Shown: positions 45,061 to 56,032 of the stretch, one piece after another
Layout of the letters: each line of letters begins with the position of its first letter
Numbering within the stretch: position 1 is the first letter of the stretch
From: [Bacillus] enclensis
Lineage (GTDB): Bacteria; Bacillota; Bacilli; Bacillales; Bacillaceae_B
Reading direction: 5' to 3'
NCBI RefSeq assembly: GCF_001456935.1
Contig: NZ_KQ758482.1
Span: 1,282,249-1,346,248, forward strand
DNA length: 64,000 nucleotides
Translations under genes and position numbers: made by a program
The notes under the pieces: model-generated
The model's input: only the letters and a program-made list of their open reading frames with translations
The model's database searches: none
What the model was told of the DNA's origin: nothing

Positions 45061-45468
45061 TTACGAAATCCCTGCCCCTATGACATAAGACAATCCGACC
45101 GAAATGACAAGTGAAATGAAGCCGACCGCACGATTATCCTTTTGTATCTCTTCATCAATTTTGAACTTCGGCGTTAAAAATTCATAAATGAAATATCCGA
45201 TCAGCAGAAGGAAAAAACCGAAGAATCCCCATCCGATCGTCGTGAGGACCGAATCGTTCTGCTGAATGGAATACCGGAAAATATTCGCTATCCCCAATAT
45301 CTTTCCGCCGGTTGCCATGGCAACGGCCAAGTTGCCTTTTTTAATTTCTTCCCAATTTTTATACTTGGTGACCAGTTCAAATATAGTCAGGAAAAGGATG
45401 AGGCATAGTATGACGACACTGTAGTTCCCTGCCGTTTGAATATATTCATTCTCCCAAAAATTCTCCAT
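45061..45468 (-). CDS. yshE: YshE, DUF350 membrane protein
   Basis: A 135-residue membrane protein with four hydrophobic helices in the DUF350 pattern (VAMATGGKILGIANI near residue 48, GWGFFGFFLLLIGYFIYEFL, and GFISLVISVGLSYVIGAGIS at the end). It lies 17 bases after mutS2 and directly before the microprotein gene. The position matches B. subtilis yshE; no function is known. Confidence 0.85.
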   Translation of the reverse strand: MENFWENEYIQTAGNYSVVILCLILFLTIFELVTKYKNWEEIKKGNLAVAMATGGKILGIANIFRYSIQQNDSVLTTIGWGFFGFFLLLIGYFIYEFLTPKFKIDEEIQKDNRAVGFISLVISVGLSYVIGAGIS

Positions 45469-45485
45469 TGCTCCGCTCCCTATGC

Positions 45486-47846
45486 TTATTTAAACTTCAC
45501 GACCGTGACACCCGTTCCGCCTTCACCGGCATCACCGAAGCGAATACTTTTTACTGAACGGTGATTCTTCAGATATTCCTGCACACCCTGTCTCAAAGCC
45601 CCGGTGCCTTTCCCATGAATGATGGACACTTGAGGATATCCCGCAAGAAGGGCGTCATCAATATATTTCTCCACCCTCGAGAGGGCGTTATCGAACCGCT
45701 CTCCCCTGAGATCCAGCTCTACACTGACATGAAAATCTTTACCTTTCACCACGGCAAGAGGTTTCGTTTCAACCTTCTGCTGTGTCTGGATGAATTCGAG
45801 GTCCGATTCCTTCACCTTCATCTTCATGATGCCCATCTGTACCTGCCATTCCTTGGCGGACACTCTTTCTAGCAGGTGTCCTTTCTGGTCGAAGCTTATC
45901 ACTTTGACTTCATCCCCGGGCTGGAATTCACGTTTGGTACTTTGGGTCTTCTTCTTTTGCAGCGAAGACTTAGGAAGCTGAGGTGCTGCTCCTTCAAGCT
46001 GCTTCCTTGCTTCGATCAGCTCATGTTCCTTGATTTGTACCGATTTTTCCTGCTGCATCTTGCGCAGATCCTTAATGACGCGTTCTGCTTCCTCTTTGGC
46101 TTTTTCCACCACAGTCTCGGCTTTTTGCTGTGCTTTTTCAAACATTTGGTCTTTCTTCTCGTAATACTCCATCATTTGCTTTTGCATGTCTCTATGCATT
46201 TTCTCTGCTTGCTTTAAAAACTCATGTGCTTCTTCCAGCTCTTTTTCACCCTGGCGTCTGCTTTCTTCCAATGATGCGATCATGTTTTCGACTTCTTTAC
46301 TGTCAGTGCCAATATGTGACTTAGCACGCTGGATGACAGTTTCAGAGAGGCCGAGGCGCTTTGAGATTTCGAATGCGTTACTTCTTCCCGGTACACCCAG
46401 GAGCAGCTTATAGGTGGGGCTTAGTGTTTCAACGTCAAATTCAACACTTGCATTGACAACGCCTTCTCGGTTATAGCCGTACGCCTTTAATTCAGGGTAG
46501 TGCGTTGTCGCCACCACCCTTGCGCCCTTGCCGTGTACTTCATCAAGGATGGAGATGGCGAGTGCAGCACCTTCCTGAGGGTCGGTACCTGCACCTAGTT
46601 CATCAAACAAAACAAGGCTTTCGTGATCCACTTTATTTAAGATATCCACGATGTTGACCATGTGGGAAGAGAACGTACTCAAACTTTGTTCGATCGACTG
46701 CTCGTCCCCGATATCGGCATAAATCGAATGGAAGATCCCTACTTCCGAGCCATCGAGAGCGGGGATCGGCAGTCCTGCCTGGGCCATGATGTTTGTTAGG
46801 CCGAGCGTTTTAAGCGTGACGGTCTTCCCTCCCGTATTCGGACCGGTGATGACAATTGATGAGAAATCAGTGCCCAACTCAATGTCATTCGCCACTGCTT
46901 CTTCCATCGGCAGCAGCGGGTGACGTGCTTTATTCAGTTTGATTCGCCGTTCATCGTTGATGATCGGTTTGGATCCTTTGATGGATTGCCCGAATTTTGC
47001 TTTTGTGAACATGAAATCGATGTCTGATAAAACATGAACGATGATGAGCAGTTCTTCTTCGGATTCCTGTACTTTTACAGAAAGGGCAAGAAGGATCTTT
47101 TCAATTTCGTTCTGTTCTTTCAGCCGCAGTTCGCGAAGTTGATTATTTAATTGTACGATTGCTTCCGGTTCAATGAACAGGGTCTGTCCGGAAGAAGATT
47201 GATCATGGATGATCCCTCCGTAATGTCCTCTATACTCCTGCTTAACAGGGATGACATAACGGTCATTACGGATGGTGATGATCGCATCGGACAGCATCTT
47301 TGATGCATTTGACGACCGGATCATGCGCTCGAGCTTCTCCCTTATCCGCCCTTCGTTCGCACGGAGCTGTGTACGGATGGATCGCAGTGTTTCACTCGCG
47401 GAATCCAGAATCTCCCCGTTATCATCCACTACATTCCTGATTTCCTGCTCCAGATGCGGGAGCGGTATGACTGAATCCAGTTTCGTCTGCAGGAGCGGGA
47501 TGGATACTTCATCATCGACCAAATCTTCAACAAATGTCTTAAGCTTCCTGCTTGCACGGATGGTACTCCCGACCTGTACAAGTTCCCCTGGGGACAGCAT
47601 GCCTCCGATGCCTGCCCGTTTCACATGGGGACGGATATCAAAGATACCGCCTAACGGTGCATGCCCTTTCAAACGAAGGATCTTCATCGCTTCATCCGTT
47701 TCCTCATGCATGGCGGTAATCTCTTCGAAGTCGGTCGAAGGAGCCAGGGTTGTGACCCTTGCATGCCCGAGTGCCGAAGCGGCAAACTCTTTCAACAATT
47801 CCTTTATTTTATCAAATTCCAGTGTTCTTAGTACTTTAGAATTCAC
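45486..47846 (-). CDS. mutS2: Endonuclease/ATPase MutS2
   Basis: A MutS-family protein acting in ribosome rescue and recombination control, not mismatch repair. It shows Walker [16 protein letters not shown] (about residue 330), Walker [17 protein letters not shown], a long coiled coil (about residues 515-620) and a C-terminal Smr nuclease domain with DLRGERF and [13 protein letters not shown]. It has 786 residues from the GTG at 47846 after GGTGGAAG; upstream frame extension runs into a repeat. Confidence 0.94.
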   Translation of the reverse strand: MNSKVLRTLEFDKIKELLKEFAASALGHARVTTLAPSTDFEEITAMHEETDEAMKILRLKGHAPLGGIFDIRPHVKRAGIGGMLSPGELVQVGSTIRASRKLKTFVEDLVDDEVSIPLLQTKLDSVIPLPHLEQEIRNVVDDNGEILDSASETLRSIRTQLRANEGRIREKLERMIRSSNASKMLSDAIITIRNDRYVIPVKQEYRGHYGGIIHDQSSSGQTLFIEPEAIVQLNNQLRELRLKEQNEIEKILLALSVKVQESEEELLIIVHVLSDIDFMFTKAKFGQSIKGSKPIINDERRIKLNKARHPLLPMEEAVANDIELGTDFSSIVITGPNTGGKTVTLKTLGLTNIMAQAGLPIPALDGSEVGIFHSIYADIGDEQSIEQSLSTFSSHMVNIVDILNKVDHESLVLFDELGAGTDPQEGAALAISILDEVHGKGARVVATTHYPELKAYGYNREGVVNASVEFDVETLSPTYKLLLGVPGRSNAFEISKRLGLSETVIQRAKSHIGTDSKEVENMIASLEESRRQGEKELEEAHEFLKQAEKMHRDMQKQMMEYYEKKDQMFEKAQQKAETVVEKAKEEAERVIKDLRKMQQEKSVQIKEHELIEARKQLEGAAPQLPKSSLQKKKTQSTKREFQPGDEVKVISFDQKGHLLERVSAKEWQVQMGIMKMKVKESDLEFIQTQQKVETKPLAVVKGKDFHVSVELDLRGERFDNALSRVEKYIDDALLAGYPQVSIIHGKGTGALRQGVQEYLKNHRSVKSIRFGDAGEGGTGVTVVKFK

Positions 47847-47867
47847 AAGCTTCTTCCACCTTTTATA

Positions 47868-47990
47868 AGAAAAGCGCAAGCGCCGTTTTCAGCCCCTGGA
47901 AACGCTTCAGGTTCGACAGGTGAGTCGTTCTTAGACTTCAGTGTGCGGACATGAACGTCTCGTGTGGGCCGGGCGCTGGAGCTGGCCATT
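47868..47990. repeat. Palindromic interspersed repeat, R2-type ends
   Basis: It begins AAAAGCGCAAGCGCC and ends GGCGCTGGAGCTGG, pairing ends like those of the 19127-19250 element (GGAGCTGGACA). The centre has a different internal inverted repeat (GACGTTCATG-type). It lies immediately upstream of the mutS2 ribosome site, so it is probably in the mutS2 leader. Confidence 0.6.
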
Positions 47991-48023
47991 TCTCAATTTT
48001 AAGTATTATTTTTTATAATTAAA

Positions 48024-49736
48024 TCAATCATTTCGATTTAAAAAGTCCAATAGGTCTTCTTTGTCCCATGTATTAATGACGGTGTCTTTCTTGATCCAGC
48101 CTTTTTTCGCTGCTGCCACACCGATATTCATGAATTCAAGATGTTCATGGCTGTGTGCATCGGTATTGATGAAAAGCTTAACCCCGGATTCCTGAGCTTT
48201 CCGGATATTTTCCGCTGATAGATCCAGCCTGTTGGGATTAGCATTAAGCTCGAGGGCCGTATCCGTCTCTTTGGCGAGCTTTATAAGCAGGTCCATGTCC
48301 ACATCATACCCTTCTCTCCGTCCGATGATTCTGCCTGTCGGATGGGCGATGATATCGACATGCACACTGTCGAGTGCCGTTTTCAGGCGTTCCATGATCT
48401 TATCCTGCGGCTGCGAAAAACTTGAATGAATGGACGCGATGACAAGGTCCACTTTTTCAAGGATATCATCACTGTAATCAAGCGATCCGTCAGGAAGGAT
48501 ATCCATTTCAATCCCTGACAGGACTTCGATCTTATCATATTTTTTATTGATTTCCTTGATTTCTTCAATTTGCTTTAGCAGACGTTCATCGGTGAGACCG
48601 TTCGCCACACGCAAATATTTTGAGTGATCGGTGATGGCCATGTACTGGTAGCCTTTGTCTATGCATACCTGAACCATTTCCTCGATGGAGTAGGCTCCGT
48701 CCGACCAGGTCGTATGCATATGCAGATCACCTTTGATATGGGAGGAATCAATCAAATCATAGCCCTCTTTATACTCGTCCACTTCTTTGCCGTCCTCCCT
48801 TAATTCAGGGGGAATGAACGGCAGATTGAAATGAGCATAGAATTCTTCTTCGGTTTCGAATGTTTTGATCTCTCCTGTTTCACTGTTTTCAACGCCGTAT
48901 TCACTGATTTTCTCACCACGTTCTTTTGCAAGCTGCCTCATCCTGACATTATGATCTTTAGATCCGGTAAAATGATGAAGTGTTGTAGCGAATTCTTCCG
49001 GTTTGACGATCCGGAAATCAATGCTGACATCCCATCTATATTGCAGGGTGAGGGATACCTTTGTCTCTCCGGCAGCAATGATTTCAGTGATGGCAGGAAG
49101 TTTCAACAGCTCTTCCTTCACCTTTTTCGGCTTATCCGTTGAAATGATGAAATCGAGGTCTTTGATCGTTTCCCGCATTCTCCTTAAGCTTCCCGCTCTT
49201 GAGAAGGTATTGATTTCCTTGATGTTTGTCAAGTAAGCTTCGATTTCTTCCGCTATTCCTGTCATGAACGCAATAGGCAGCCGCTCCGGGCGTTTACCTG
49301 CCTGGGCGATCGCTGCCAGGATTTTTTCTTCAGTCTTTTTGCCGAACCCCGGCAGTTCCTGTACTTTCTCCGAACGGCAGGCTTCCTCGAGATCTTCGAT
49401 GCCTTCTACGCCCAGCTCGCTGTACAGCTTGGCGATCTTCTTGCCTCCAAGTCCCGGGAGCTGAAGAAGCGGGATCAATCCCTCCGGCACTTCCGCCTTC
49501 AGTTCTTCGAGTACCGAGGATGCCCCTTCCTTGATATATTCTTCGATTACACCCGCCGTTCCCTTGCCGATTCCGCTCAATTTGGTGAAGTCACTGATAT
49601 CACTCAGACTGCGGTCATCATTTTCAAGCGCAAGCGCCGCTTTCCTGTATGCCGATATTTTAAAAGAGTTCTCACCCTTGAGTTCCATATAAATCGCAAT
49701 CGTTTCCAATAATTTAATAATATCCTTCTTATTCAT
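48024..49736 (-). CDS. polX: DNA polymerase/3'-5' exonuclease PolX
   Basis: A family X polymerase used in base excision repair. The N-terminal 8-kDa and helix-hairpin-helix region includes LSGIGKGTAGVIEEY, LPGLGGKKIAKLY and LPGFGKKTEEKIL. The nucleotidyltransferase core follows (LDFIISTDKP). The C-terminal PHP exonuclease shows HMHTTWSDGAYS and NTDAHS. It has 570 residues, as in B. subtilis YshC. The ATG at 49736 follows AGGTGG; mutS2 follows downstream. Confidence 0.95.
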   Translation of the reverse strand: MNKKDIIKLLETIAIYMELKGENSFKISAYRKAALALENDDRSLSDISDFTKLSGIGKGTAGVIEEYIKEGASSVLEELKAEVPEGLIPLLQLPGLGGKKIAKLYSELGVEGIEDLEEACRSEKVQELPGFGKKTEEKILAAIAQAGKRPERLPIAFMTGIAEEIEAYLTNIKEINTFSRAGSLRRMRETIKDLDFIISTDKPKKVKEELLKLPAITEIIAAGETKVSLTLQYRWDVSIDFRIVKPEEFATTLHHFTGSKDHNVRMRQLAKERGEKISEYGVENSETGEIKTFETEEEFYAHFNLPFIPPELREDGKEVDEYKEGYDLIDSSHIKGDLHMHTTWSDGAYSIEEMVQVCIDKGYQYMAITDHSKYLRVANGLTDERLLKQIEEIKEINKKYDKIEVLSGIEMDILPDGSLDYSDDILEKVDLVIASIHSSFSQPQDKIMERLKTALDSVHVDIIAHPTGRIIGRREGYDVDMDLLIKLAKETDTALELNANPNRLDLSAENIRKAQESGVKLFINTDAHSHEHLEFMNIGVAAAKKGWIKKDTVINTWDKEDLLDFLNRND

Positions 49737-49844
49737 CCCATCCACCTGCATTTCTCTATAAAAATAAACTCAACCGTTAGACTTCTCTTATTATATAGTA
49801 GCAAAATAAACGAAAAAAGAAAGCGATGCAACTGGAATCCTGTT

Positions 49845-49984
49845 GATTTTTGGCTTATCGAGTGAAACGTTCGTTTCGCTCGCTTTTCAACTTTGCTGAA
49901 AAGTCGCCAGTATGGAAATGCCCTGAGGCACAAATGCATTTGTGCCTCAGGGCATTTCCATACTGGCGGAATAAGCCGAAAATC
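49845..49984. repeat. Fold-back element, copy B: two-hairpin core plus 64-nt perfect palindrome
   Basis: The 46-nt core (49859-49904) is 37/46 identical to copy A and keeps both hairpins, with G-C changed to A-T at the third pair of stem 1. It is followed by 32-nt arms (49905-49936, 49937-49968) that form an uninterrupted perfect palindrome unrelated to the arms of copy A. The whole is closed by an outer inverted repeat (49845-49858 with 49971-49984, 13 of 14). It lies between the cvpA terminator and the polX start. Confidence 0.85.
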
Positions 49985-49996
49985 AGGACTCAAACA

Positions 49997-50085
49997 GTGA
50001 AAAAAGCTGACTCTTTAAGGAAGCTGATAGGTTAAGGGATATCCTTAACTGCTATCATATTATCCTTTTCAAGTCAGCTTCTTAA
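49997..50085 (-). terminator. Large terminator structure after cvpA
   Basis: The arms AAGCTGACTTG and AGAGTCAGCTT pair over about 85 bases with an inner GGTTAAGG/CCTTAACC-type hairpin, followed by six T on the minus strand. Confidence 0.7.
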
Positions 50086-50086
50086 A

Positions 50087-50626
50087 TCACGCTCCGTTCT
50101 GGAGCCACCAGTCTTTTACCATGTCCGAGAATACAGGGGTATGTTTGACCATCGCCTGTGCAATGAATGAATCATTAATGAAAGACTGTACGGTATCGAT
50201 CGGCAGCAGTACGGCAATGAATAATAGTATAAAGATGATCAGATACGTTTCAATCAGTCCCAGCAGTCCTCCTCCTAATACATTCAATTGTTTAAGGATA
50301 GGAAGATGTGCTACGAAATCGAGCATGGAACCGAAGATATGAACGATGATCTTGACCGCAAAGAAAATCAGAGCGAACGCAATGACACGGTAATATGCCT
50401 GATCCATGTTGGTCATTTCAAAAAGCATCTGCAGCTTTGATTGTTCATCAAGACTCGGATACGGGATCCAAAGTGTAAGTTTTGGTGCAAGCTGATCATA
50501 ATATATGTATGCTACAATAAAAGCAATGATAAAACCTGTCATATGGACAGCCTGCAGGATGAAGCCGCGTCTAAGACCGGTCAAAAATCCCACTAACAGG
50601 ATAATGAATAAAACTAAATCAAGCAT
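50087..50626 (-). CDS. yshB: CvpA-family membrane protein (YshB)
   Basis: A 179-residue membrane protein with four hydrophobic helices of the CvpA/colicin V production family. It begins DLVLFIILLVGFLTGLRRGF, with LNVLGGGLLGLIETYLI in the third segment. It lies eight bases after zapA. The precise role is unknown in Bacillus. It is followed by a terminator and then by the fold-back element. Confidence 0.87.
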   Translation of the reverse strand: MLDLVLFIILLVGFLTGLRRGFILQAVHMTGFIIAFIVAYIYYDQLAPKLTLWIPYPSLDEQSKLQMLFEMTNMDQAYYRVIAFALIFFAVKIIVHIFGSMLDFVAHLPILKQLNVLGGGLLGLIETYLIIFILLFIAVLLPIDTVQSFINDSFIAQAMVKHTPVFSDMVKDWWLQNGA

Positions 50627-50633
50627 GACGTTT

Positions 50634-50894
50634 TCAACCCTTTAAGCGTTTAATTTCTCTTTCCAGCTCTTCAAACTGTTCTTTCAGTTTGACATAATCA
50701 TTGACAGCATTGACGGCTGTCAACACTGCGAGCTTGCCAGTATCAAGAGATGGATTCATAGATTTTATTTCTCTCATTTTGTCATCCACTTTCGAACAAA
50801 CAAATCGAATTTGACTTGTCGACTCAGTACCGACAATAGTATATTGTTGACCATATATGTCTACATTGGTGCGATTTTTTTGTTCATCAGACAA
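50634..50894 (-). CDS. zapA: Cell division protein ZapA
   Basis: An 86-residue protein that binds and bundles FtsZ. The N-terminal [12 protein letters not shown] strand motif and the C-terminal coiled coil ([19 protein letters not shown]) fit the family. It is divergent from rnhC and heads the zapA-cvpA unit. Confidence 0.92.
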   Translation of the reverse strand: MSDEQKNRTNVDIYGQQYTIVGTESTSQIRFVCSKVDDKMREIKSMNPSLDTGKLAVLTAVNAVNDYVKLKEQFEELEREIKRLKG

Positions 50895-51026
50895 TCCGAG
50901 TACCCCCTGTTCATAAGAATCCTAAACACTATCATACCATGAAATCTTTTTATTTTGAAAAGAATTTGTCTATTATCGTCACGTTTTTGGTTATTACATA
51001 GAATTTTGTCATAAGGAGAGGTTATT

Positions 51027-51950
51027 TTGGGAAATACAGTCATACAGGGAAACAGTGCATTGACGTCGAAAATGAAAGATTACTATAAGGATACACTTGT
51101 CGGCAAGCTGCCGCCGGGTGCGGTATTTTCAGCGAAACCTGCAGGCTGCACAGTGACTGCATATAAATCCGGCAAGGTACTGTTCCAGGGTGCTAATGGG
51201 GAGACGGAAGCAAAAAAATGGGGCACTGCCGAAACACCTAAGGTGAAGACACCTTCCAAGGGAGCGGCCCTGCTGCCTGAAAATTTTGCAGAGTGGTCGA
51301 TCATCGGCTCGGATGAAGTAGGGACGGGAGATTTTTTCGGCCCCATTACAGTCGTCAGTGCCTACGTAAAAAAAGAGCAGATCCCTCTTATGAAAGAGCT
51401 TGGCGTAAAGGATTCCAAAAATCTGAACGATTCCCAGATCATCTCCATTGCTAAAGACCTGATCAAGACCATTCCATACAGTCTACTTGTGCTTCATAAC
51501 GACAAGTATAACCAGCTTCAAAGTAGCGGGATGACGCAGGGTAAGATGAAAGCGATCCTCCACAATCAGGCCATCCTTCATTTATTGGATAAAATGGCAC
51601 CCGAAGAACCAGAAGGCATTCTGATTGACCAATTTGTTGAAAAAAACACGTACTTTAAGCATATCAGCGCCCAAAAGAAAATACAGTGTGACCGAGTCTA
51701 CTTCAGTACAAAAGGGGAAAGTATCCATATTGCGGTCGCTGCCGCGTCGATCATAGCGAGGTACGCCTTCTTAAAAGAAATGGATAAATTAAGTTCGAGG
51801 GCAGGCGTAGAGATTCCCAAAGGGGCAGGCAAGCAGGTGGACGTTGCCGCTGCCAAGATCATCAAGAGAAAAGGGATTGAAGAGTTGAAGACGATGACGA
51901 AGTGGCATTTTGCAAACAGTGAGAAGGCCATTCGGATTGCCGGTAAATAG
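51027..51950 (+). CDS. rnhC: Ribonuclease HIII
   Basis: It cleaves RNA in RNA-DNA hybrids. The N-terminal substrate-binding domain includes GAVFSAKPAGCTVTAYKSGK (about residues 31-50). The catalytic domain carries IGSDEVGTGDFFGP (Asp and Glu of the active site) and GVKDSKNLND. It has 307 residues. The start is TTG at 51027 after GGAGAGG. The gene is divergent from zapA, as in B. subtilis. Confidence 0.95.
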   Translation: MGNTVIQGNSALTSKMKDYYKDTLVGKLPPGAVFSAKPAGCTVTAYKSGKVLFQGANGETEAKKWGTAETPKVKTPSKGAALLPENFAEWSIIGSDEVGTGDFFGPITVVSAYVKKEQIPLMKELGVKDSKNLNDSQIISIAKDLIKTIPYSLLVLHNDKYNQLQSSGMTQGKMKAILHNQAILHLLDKMAPEEPEGILIDQFVEKNTYFKHISAQKKIQCDRVYFSTKGESIHIAVAAASIIARYAFLKEMDKLSSRAGVEIPKGAGKQVDVAAAKIIKRKGIEELKTMTKWHFANSEKAIRIAGK

Positions 51951-51951
51951 G

Positions 51952-51990
51952 AAAGAACCCCCGCCTTTTAGATCACGGCGGGGGTTTTTG
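51952..51990 (+). terminator. Terminator after rnhC
   Basis: The stem AACCCCCGCC / GGCGGGGGTT is followed by TTTGTTT on the plus strand. Confidence 0.88.
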
Positions 51991-52051
51991 TTTGGTAATG
52001 GTCCAGTTCGGGGACGGGTAGCCGGCCAGCCATTTCTAAAGATTTTTCGAC

Positions 52052-52211
52052 AATAGGATCATAAATTTCGGATTAGGATCGTATTTTTGGAATTAGGATC
52101 ATAAATCTCGGATTAGGATCGTATTTCTGAAATTAGGATCGTAAATCTCGGATTAGGATCGTATTTCTGAAATTAGGATCGTAAATCCTGAATTAGGATC
52201 ATAAACCGTTA
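52052..52211. repeat. Eight-unit 20-nt tandem repeat with a 40-nt higher-order period
   Basis: Eight consecutive 20-nt units begin (A)TTAGGATC. Units alternate between ATTAGGATCGTAAATCTCGG-like and ATTAGGATCGTATTTCTGAA-like forms, giving a 40-nt double unit. They fill the middle of the gap between the convergent rnhC and pheT genes; the rest of that gap is plain AT-rich DNA. No coding frame or CRISPR spacer structure is present. Confidence 0.85.
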
Positions 52212-52334
52212 ACCTCATCAAAATTTGCCACTTCCAGCCCCCTTACCACACCGGAATTACCTTATAATTCACCTCTTCCCCTGTCCCTTCAGACAAAACC
52301 GTCCAAAAACAGCGAGTTTTTTCAAAAAACAACA

Positions 52335-52372
52335 AAAAAAGATGCCAGACCATATCCCAGGTCTGACACCCA
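52335..52372 (-). terminator. Terminator after pheT
   Basis: The stem GTGTCAGACC / GGTCTGGCAT is followed by seven T on the minus strand. Confidence 0.85.
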
Positions 52373-52379
52373 TATAACA

Positions 52380-54794
52380 TTATCCGCGCAATTCCGCTCC
52401 TGCTTTTTCCTTAACAGCGGCAAGGACGCCGTCATGCACCTTCACTACTTCTTCATCCGTCAGCGTTTTTGCTGGATCGAAATACTTAAGTGAGAAGGCA
52501 AGTGATTTTTTGCCAGGTTCCATATGCTCGCCTTCATAAAGGTCGAATACGGAAACCTCCTTAAGAAGTTTGCCTCCAGCTTCCTGGATGACTGATTTTA
52601 GATCTCCAGCCTTCACATCCGTATCAACGACAAGGGCGATATCCCTTGTGATGGAGGGGTGACGCGGGATCGGCGAGTAGCTCAATGCCGGTTTTTCATA
52701 GTGGAAGACCGGACTCGCTTTCACTTCGAATACATACGTTTCATTCAAATCAAGCTCTTTTTCCACCTCTGGATGGATTGCGCCGATGATTCCGATCACT
52801 TCACCGTCCAGCAGGATTTCAGCGGTTCTTCCAGGGTGAAGGCCGTCCATCGATGCCTGGCGGAAAGAAACAGCCTCGGATACTCCAAGCTCTTCGAATA
52901 AACCTTCAAGTATTCCTTTCGCCACATAGAAGTCAACGGCTTTCTTTTCCCCCTGCCATGGATGGCTGTGCCATAATCCTGTCAGCGCACCTGCGATATG
53001 CTCTTCTTCCATTGGAAGTTCTTCACCGGATTCCTGTAAGAATACAGATCCCACTTCATAGAAAGCAAGAGAATCATTTTGGCGTGCCTTATTATAAGAG
53101 ACCACTTCCAGAAGCTGAGGGATGATGCTTAAACGCAGATTGCTGCGCTCTTCACTCATCGGCATCAAGAGACGCACCGGCTCTTTCACATCCAGGGCAT
53201 ATTTGGCAGCTTTATCATCATTCGTCAATGAATAGGTGATTGCCTGCAAAAGGCCTGCACCTTCAAGGTAACGGCGGACGGTACGACGCTTCAATTGATG
53301 ATTATTCAATCCGCCCGGTGTGCTTTCCCCTTTCGGAAGTGTAAGCGGAAGATTGTCATAGCCGTATAGGCGGGCTACTTCCTCAAGCAGATCTTCCGGA
53401 ATGGTGATGTCTCCCCTTCTTGTCGGGGCCGTGACCGTGAATGACGTTCCATCGACACTCACGTCGAATTGAAGGCGGCGGAAAATATCTTTTACTTCTT
53501 CAACCGAAATCGCAGTGCCCAATGAAGCATTGATCTTCTCAAGAGTGATTTCCACGACAGCCGGCTCGACGTTCATTTCATCGAATAGAACCGTTCCTTC
53601 AAGGACTTCCCCGCCTGCGTATTCTGCCATCAGTGCAGCTGCACGCTCGCCTGCTTTCAGCACACGGTCCGGGTCTACACCTTTTTCATAACGGGTACTC
53701 GCTTCGCTTCTCAGGCCGTGATCTTTTGACGCACCCCTCACAATGGCACCTGTGAAGTATGCGGCTTCCAGGAGCACAGTTGTTGTATCATTTTGGACTT
53801 CGGAATTGGCTCCGCCCATTACCCCTGCAAGGGCAACCGGCTCTTCTCCGTTCGTGATCACCAGCTGACTCGAGGATAAGGTTCTCTCCGTATCATCAAG
53901 CGTGACGAATGTTTCACCATCCTTTGCCCGGCGTACAAGGATTTCCTTCGAACCGAGGCGGTCGTAATCGAACGCATGAAGCGGCTGGCCGTACTCCAAA
54001 AGAATATAGTTCGTGATATCGACAACGTTATTGTGAGGACGGATTCCTGCGGCGATCAGTGCGTTCTGCATCCACATCGGTGAAGGACCTACTTTTACAT
54101 TTTTGATAATCTTGGCACCGTAAAGCGGATTATCTTCCTTCGCCTCTACATTTACCGTTACGTAATCGGATGCCTTTTCTTCACCTGATGACTGACCCGC
54201 TTCCGGAAGCTTCACTCCGCGGTCCAGGATTGCAGCCACTTCATAAGCGACTCCGAGCATGCTCAAGCAATCAGAACGATTGGGTGTCAGACCCAGTTCA
54301 AGAATCGCATCATCCAGGTTCAGCAGTTCAACAGCATTGCTGCCGACTTCTGCATCTTCAGGGAAGACATAGATCCCATCTGCATGCTCTTTTGGTACAA
54401 GCTTTCCTTCTACGCCTAATTCCTGCAGTGAGCAGATCATCCCGTGGGATGCTTCACCGCGAAGTTTCGCTTTTTTGATTTTAAAATTACCCGGAAGCAC
54501 CGCGCCCACTTTAGCGACAGCCACTTTTTGACCTTTACCTACATTCGGGGCACCGCAGATGATTTGAACTGGCTCTTCTTCGCCAACGTCAACCTGGCAG
54601 ATATTCAATTTATCCGCATCCGGATGCTGTTCGCACTCTAAAACGTGCCCGATCACAACATTCTTTATTTCTGCACCGGTTCTCTCGACGCCTTCAACCT
54701 CGATCCCGCTTCTTGTAATTTTTTCCGCAAGATCTTCAGGAGTCACACCTGATAAGTCTACATAATTTTCCAGCCATTTATATGAAACAAACAT
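52380..54794 (-). CDS. pheT: Phenylalanine-tRNA ligase beta subunit
   Basis: The large subunit of the alpha2-beta2 enzyme. It has an N-terminal tRNA-binding EMAP-II-like domain ([21 protein letters not shown], about residues 46-66), B3/B4 editing domains, a B5 domain and a C-terminal anticodon-binding FDX-ACB domain ([15 protein letters not shown]). It has 804 residues, full length. It lies 31 bases after pheS and is controlled by the same T-box. Confidence 0.97.
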   Translation of the reverse strand: MFVSYKWLENYVDLSGVTPEDLAEKITRSGIEVEGVERTGAEIKNVVIGHVLECEQHPDADKLNICQVDVGEEEPVQIICGAPNVGKGQKVAVAKVGAVLPGNFKIKKAKLRGEASHGMICSLQELGVEGKLVPKEHADGIYVFPEDAEVGSNAVELLNLDDAILELGLTPNRSDCLSMLGVAYEVAAILDRGVKLPEAGQSSGEEKASDYVTVNVEAKEDNPLYGAKIIKNVKVGPSPMWMQNALIAAGIRPHNNVVDITNYILLEYGQPLHAFDYDRLGSKEILVRRAKDGETFVTLDDTERTLSSSQLVITNGEEPVALAGVMGGANSEVQNDTTTVLLEAAYFTGAIVRGASKDHGLRSEASTRYEKGVDPDRVLKAGERAAALMAEYAGGEVLEGTVLFDEMNVEPAVVEITLEKINASLGTAISVEEVKDIFRRLQFDVSVDGTSFTVTAPTRRGDITIPEDLLEEVARLYGYDNLPLTLPKGESTPGGLNNHQLKRRTVRRYLEGAGLLQAITYSLTNDDKAAKYALDVKEPVRLLMPMSEERSNLRLSIIPQLLEVVSYNKARQNDSLAFYEVGSVFLQESGEELPMEEEHIAGALTGLWHSHPWQGEKKAVDFYVAKGILEGLFEELGVSEAVSFRQASMDGLHPGRTAEILLDGEVIGIIGAIHPEVEKELDLNETYVFEVKASPVFHYEKPALSYSPIPRHPSITRDIALVVDTDVKAGDLKSVIQEAGGKLLKEVSVFDLYEGEHMEPGKKSLAFSLKYFDPAKTLTDEEVVKVHDGVLAAVKEKAGAELRG

Positions 54795-54825
54795 GTTTTT
54801 ACCTCCGCTCGATAATAGTATTGCA

Positions 54826-55863
54826 TTACTCGGTCACGTTGAATTGTGTTACAAATCGGGTATCGTTCGTATAGAAATGACGGATGTCATCGATTCCGTA
54901 TTTCAGCATCGCGATACGTTCAGGCCCCATTCCGAATGCAAAACCTGTGTACACTTTCGGATCAAATCCTGCCATTTCAAGAACGTTCGGGTGAACCATC
55001 CCCGCTCCAAGAATTTCAATCCAGCCGGTTCCTTTACATACGCGGCAGCCCTCTCCCCCGCAGATCTTACAGGAAATATCCATTTCGACGGAAGGCTCAG
55101 TGAACGGGAAGAAGCTTGGGCGCAGACGGATTTCACGGTCTTCGCCGAACATTTTCTTGGCAAACACATTCAGTGTTCCTTTAAGGTCACTCATGCGGAT
55201 GTCTTTATCCACCACAAGCCCTTCGATCTGCATGAACTGATGTGAATGTGTCGCGTCATCCGTATCACGGCGGTATACTTTACCGGGACAGATGATTTTA
55301 ATCGGGCCTTTTCCTTTCGCAAGCTCCATCGTTCTTGCCTGCACAGGAGACGTGTGGGTCCTGAGCAATGTTTCTTCTGTGATATAGAAGGAATCCTGCA
55401 TATCGCGGGCAGGGTGTCCCTTCGGAAGATTCAGCGCTTCGAAGTTGTAATAATCCTTTTCAACTTCAGGGCCTTCTGCGACCGTATAGCCCATCCCGAT
55501 GAATAGGTCTTCGATTTCTTCGATGATCATTGTAAGCGGATGGTGGTTCCCTTTCCTGACAGGTCTGCCCGGCAGTGTCACATCGATCGTTTCTGATTGA
55601 AGCTTCTTTTCCACCGCTTCTTTTTCAAGCTTTTCCTGCTTTGCTTCGATTTTCTCGGTGATGGCCCCGCGCACTTCATTTGCAAGGGCACCCATCTTAG
55701 GGCGTTCTTCAGCAGAGAGTTTGCCCATGCCTTTCAGTACTTCGGTTACAGGGCCTTTTTTTCCTAAGTAGGCAACCCGGATGTTGTTCAGTTCTTTCAG
55801 GTCTTGTGCTTCGTTAATTTTTTCAATTGCTTCGGTTTGAAGGGATCGTAATTTATCCTCCAT
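54826..55863 (-). CDS. pheS: Phenylalanine-tRNA ligase alpha subunit
   Basis: The catalytic subunit. It has an N-terminal coiled coil (about residues 1-85) and then class II motifs: motif 2 around [19 protein letters not shown] and motif 3 [14 protein letters not shown] near the C-terminus. Cysteines [14 protein letters not shown] near residue 265 are typical of Firmicute PheS. It has 345 residues. Transcription depends on the upstream T-box leader. Confidence 0.97.
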   Translation of the reverse strand: MEDKLRSLQTEAIEKINEAQDLKELNNIRVAYLGKKGPVTEVLKGMGKLSAEERPKMGALANEVRGAITEKIEAKQEKLEKEAVEKKLQSETIDVTLPGRPVRKGNHHPLTMIIEEIEDLFIGMGYTVAEGPEVEKDYYNFEALNLPKGHPARDMQDSFYITEETLLRTHTSPVQARTMELAKGKGPIKIICPGKVYRRDTDDATHSHQFMQIEGLVVDKDIRMSDLKGTLNVFAKKMFGEDREIRLRPSFFPFTEPSVEMDISCKICGGEGCRVCKGTGWIEILGAGMVHPNVLEMAGFDPKVYTGFAFGMGPERIAMLKYGIDDIRHFYTNDTRFVTQFNVTE

Positions 55864-56032
55864 GTTTCTTCCTCCTTTATGGTCGGTAGTAAAGTGTTAA
55901 TACAAGGACCGTACCTTTCCGCTGCAGGCACAAGATTCCCCGGGGAGTAACGAAGAGCCCAGCTATACTCAGCTAATGCAACGAGCAAATTGCCCCCAAG
56001 CCAAACGGAAATAACAGATCCTTCTAAAAAAC

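Noticed and set aside
49847..50035. Paired small ORFs on both strands at the fold-back element copy B
   Set aside because: The two frames encode the same peptide from both strands because the DNA is a palindrome; no start signals are present.
52052..52211. CRISPR array
   Set aside because: Units are contiguous 20-nt repeats with no unique spacers of 30-40 nt, and no cas genes are present.
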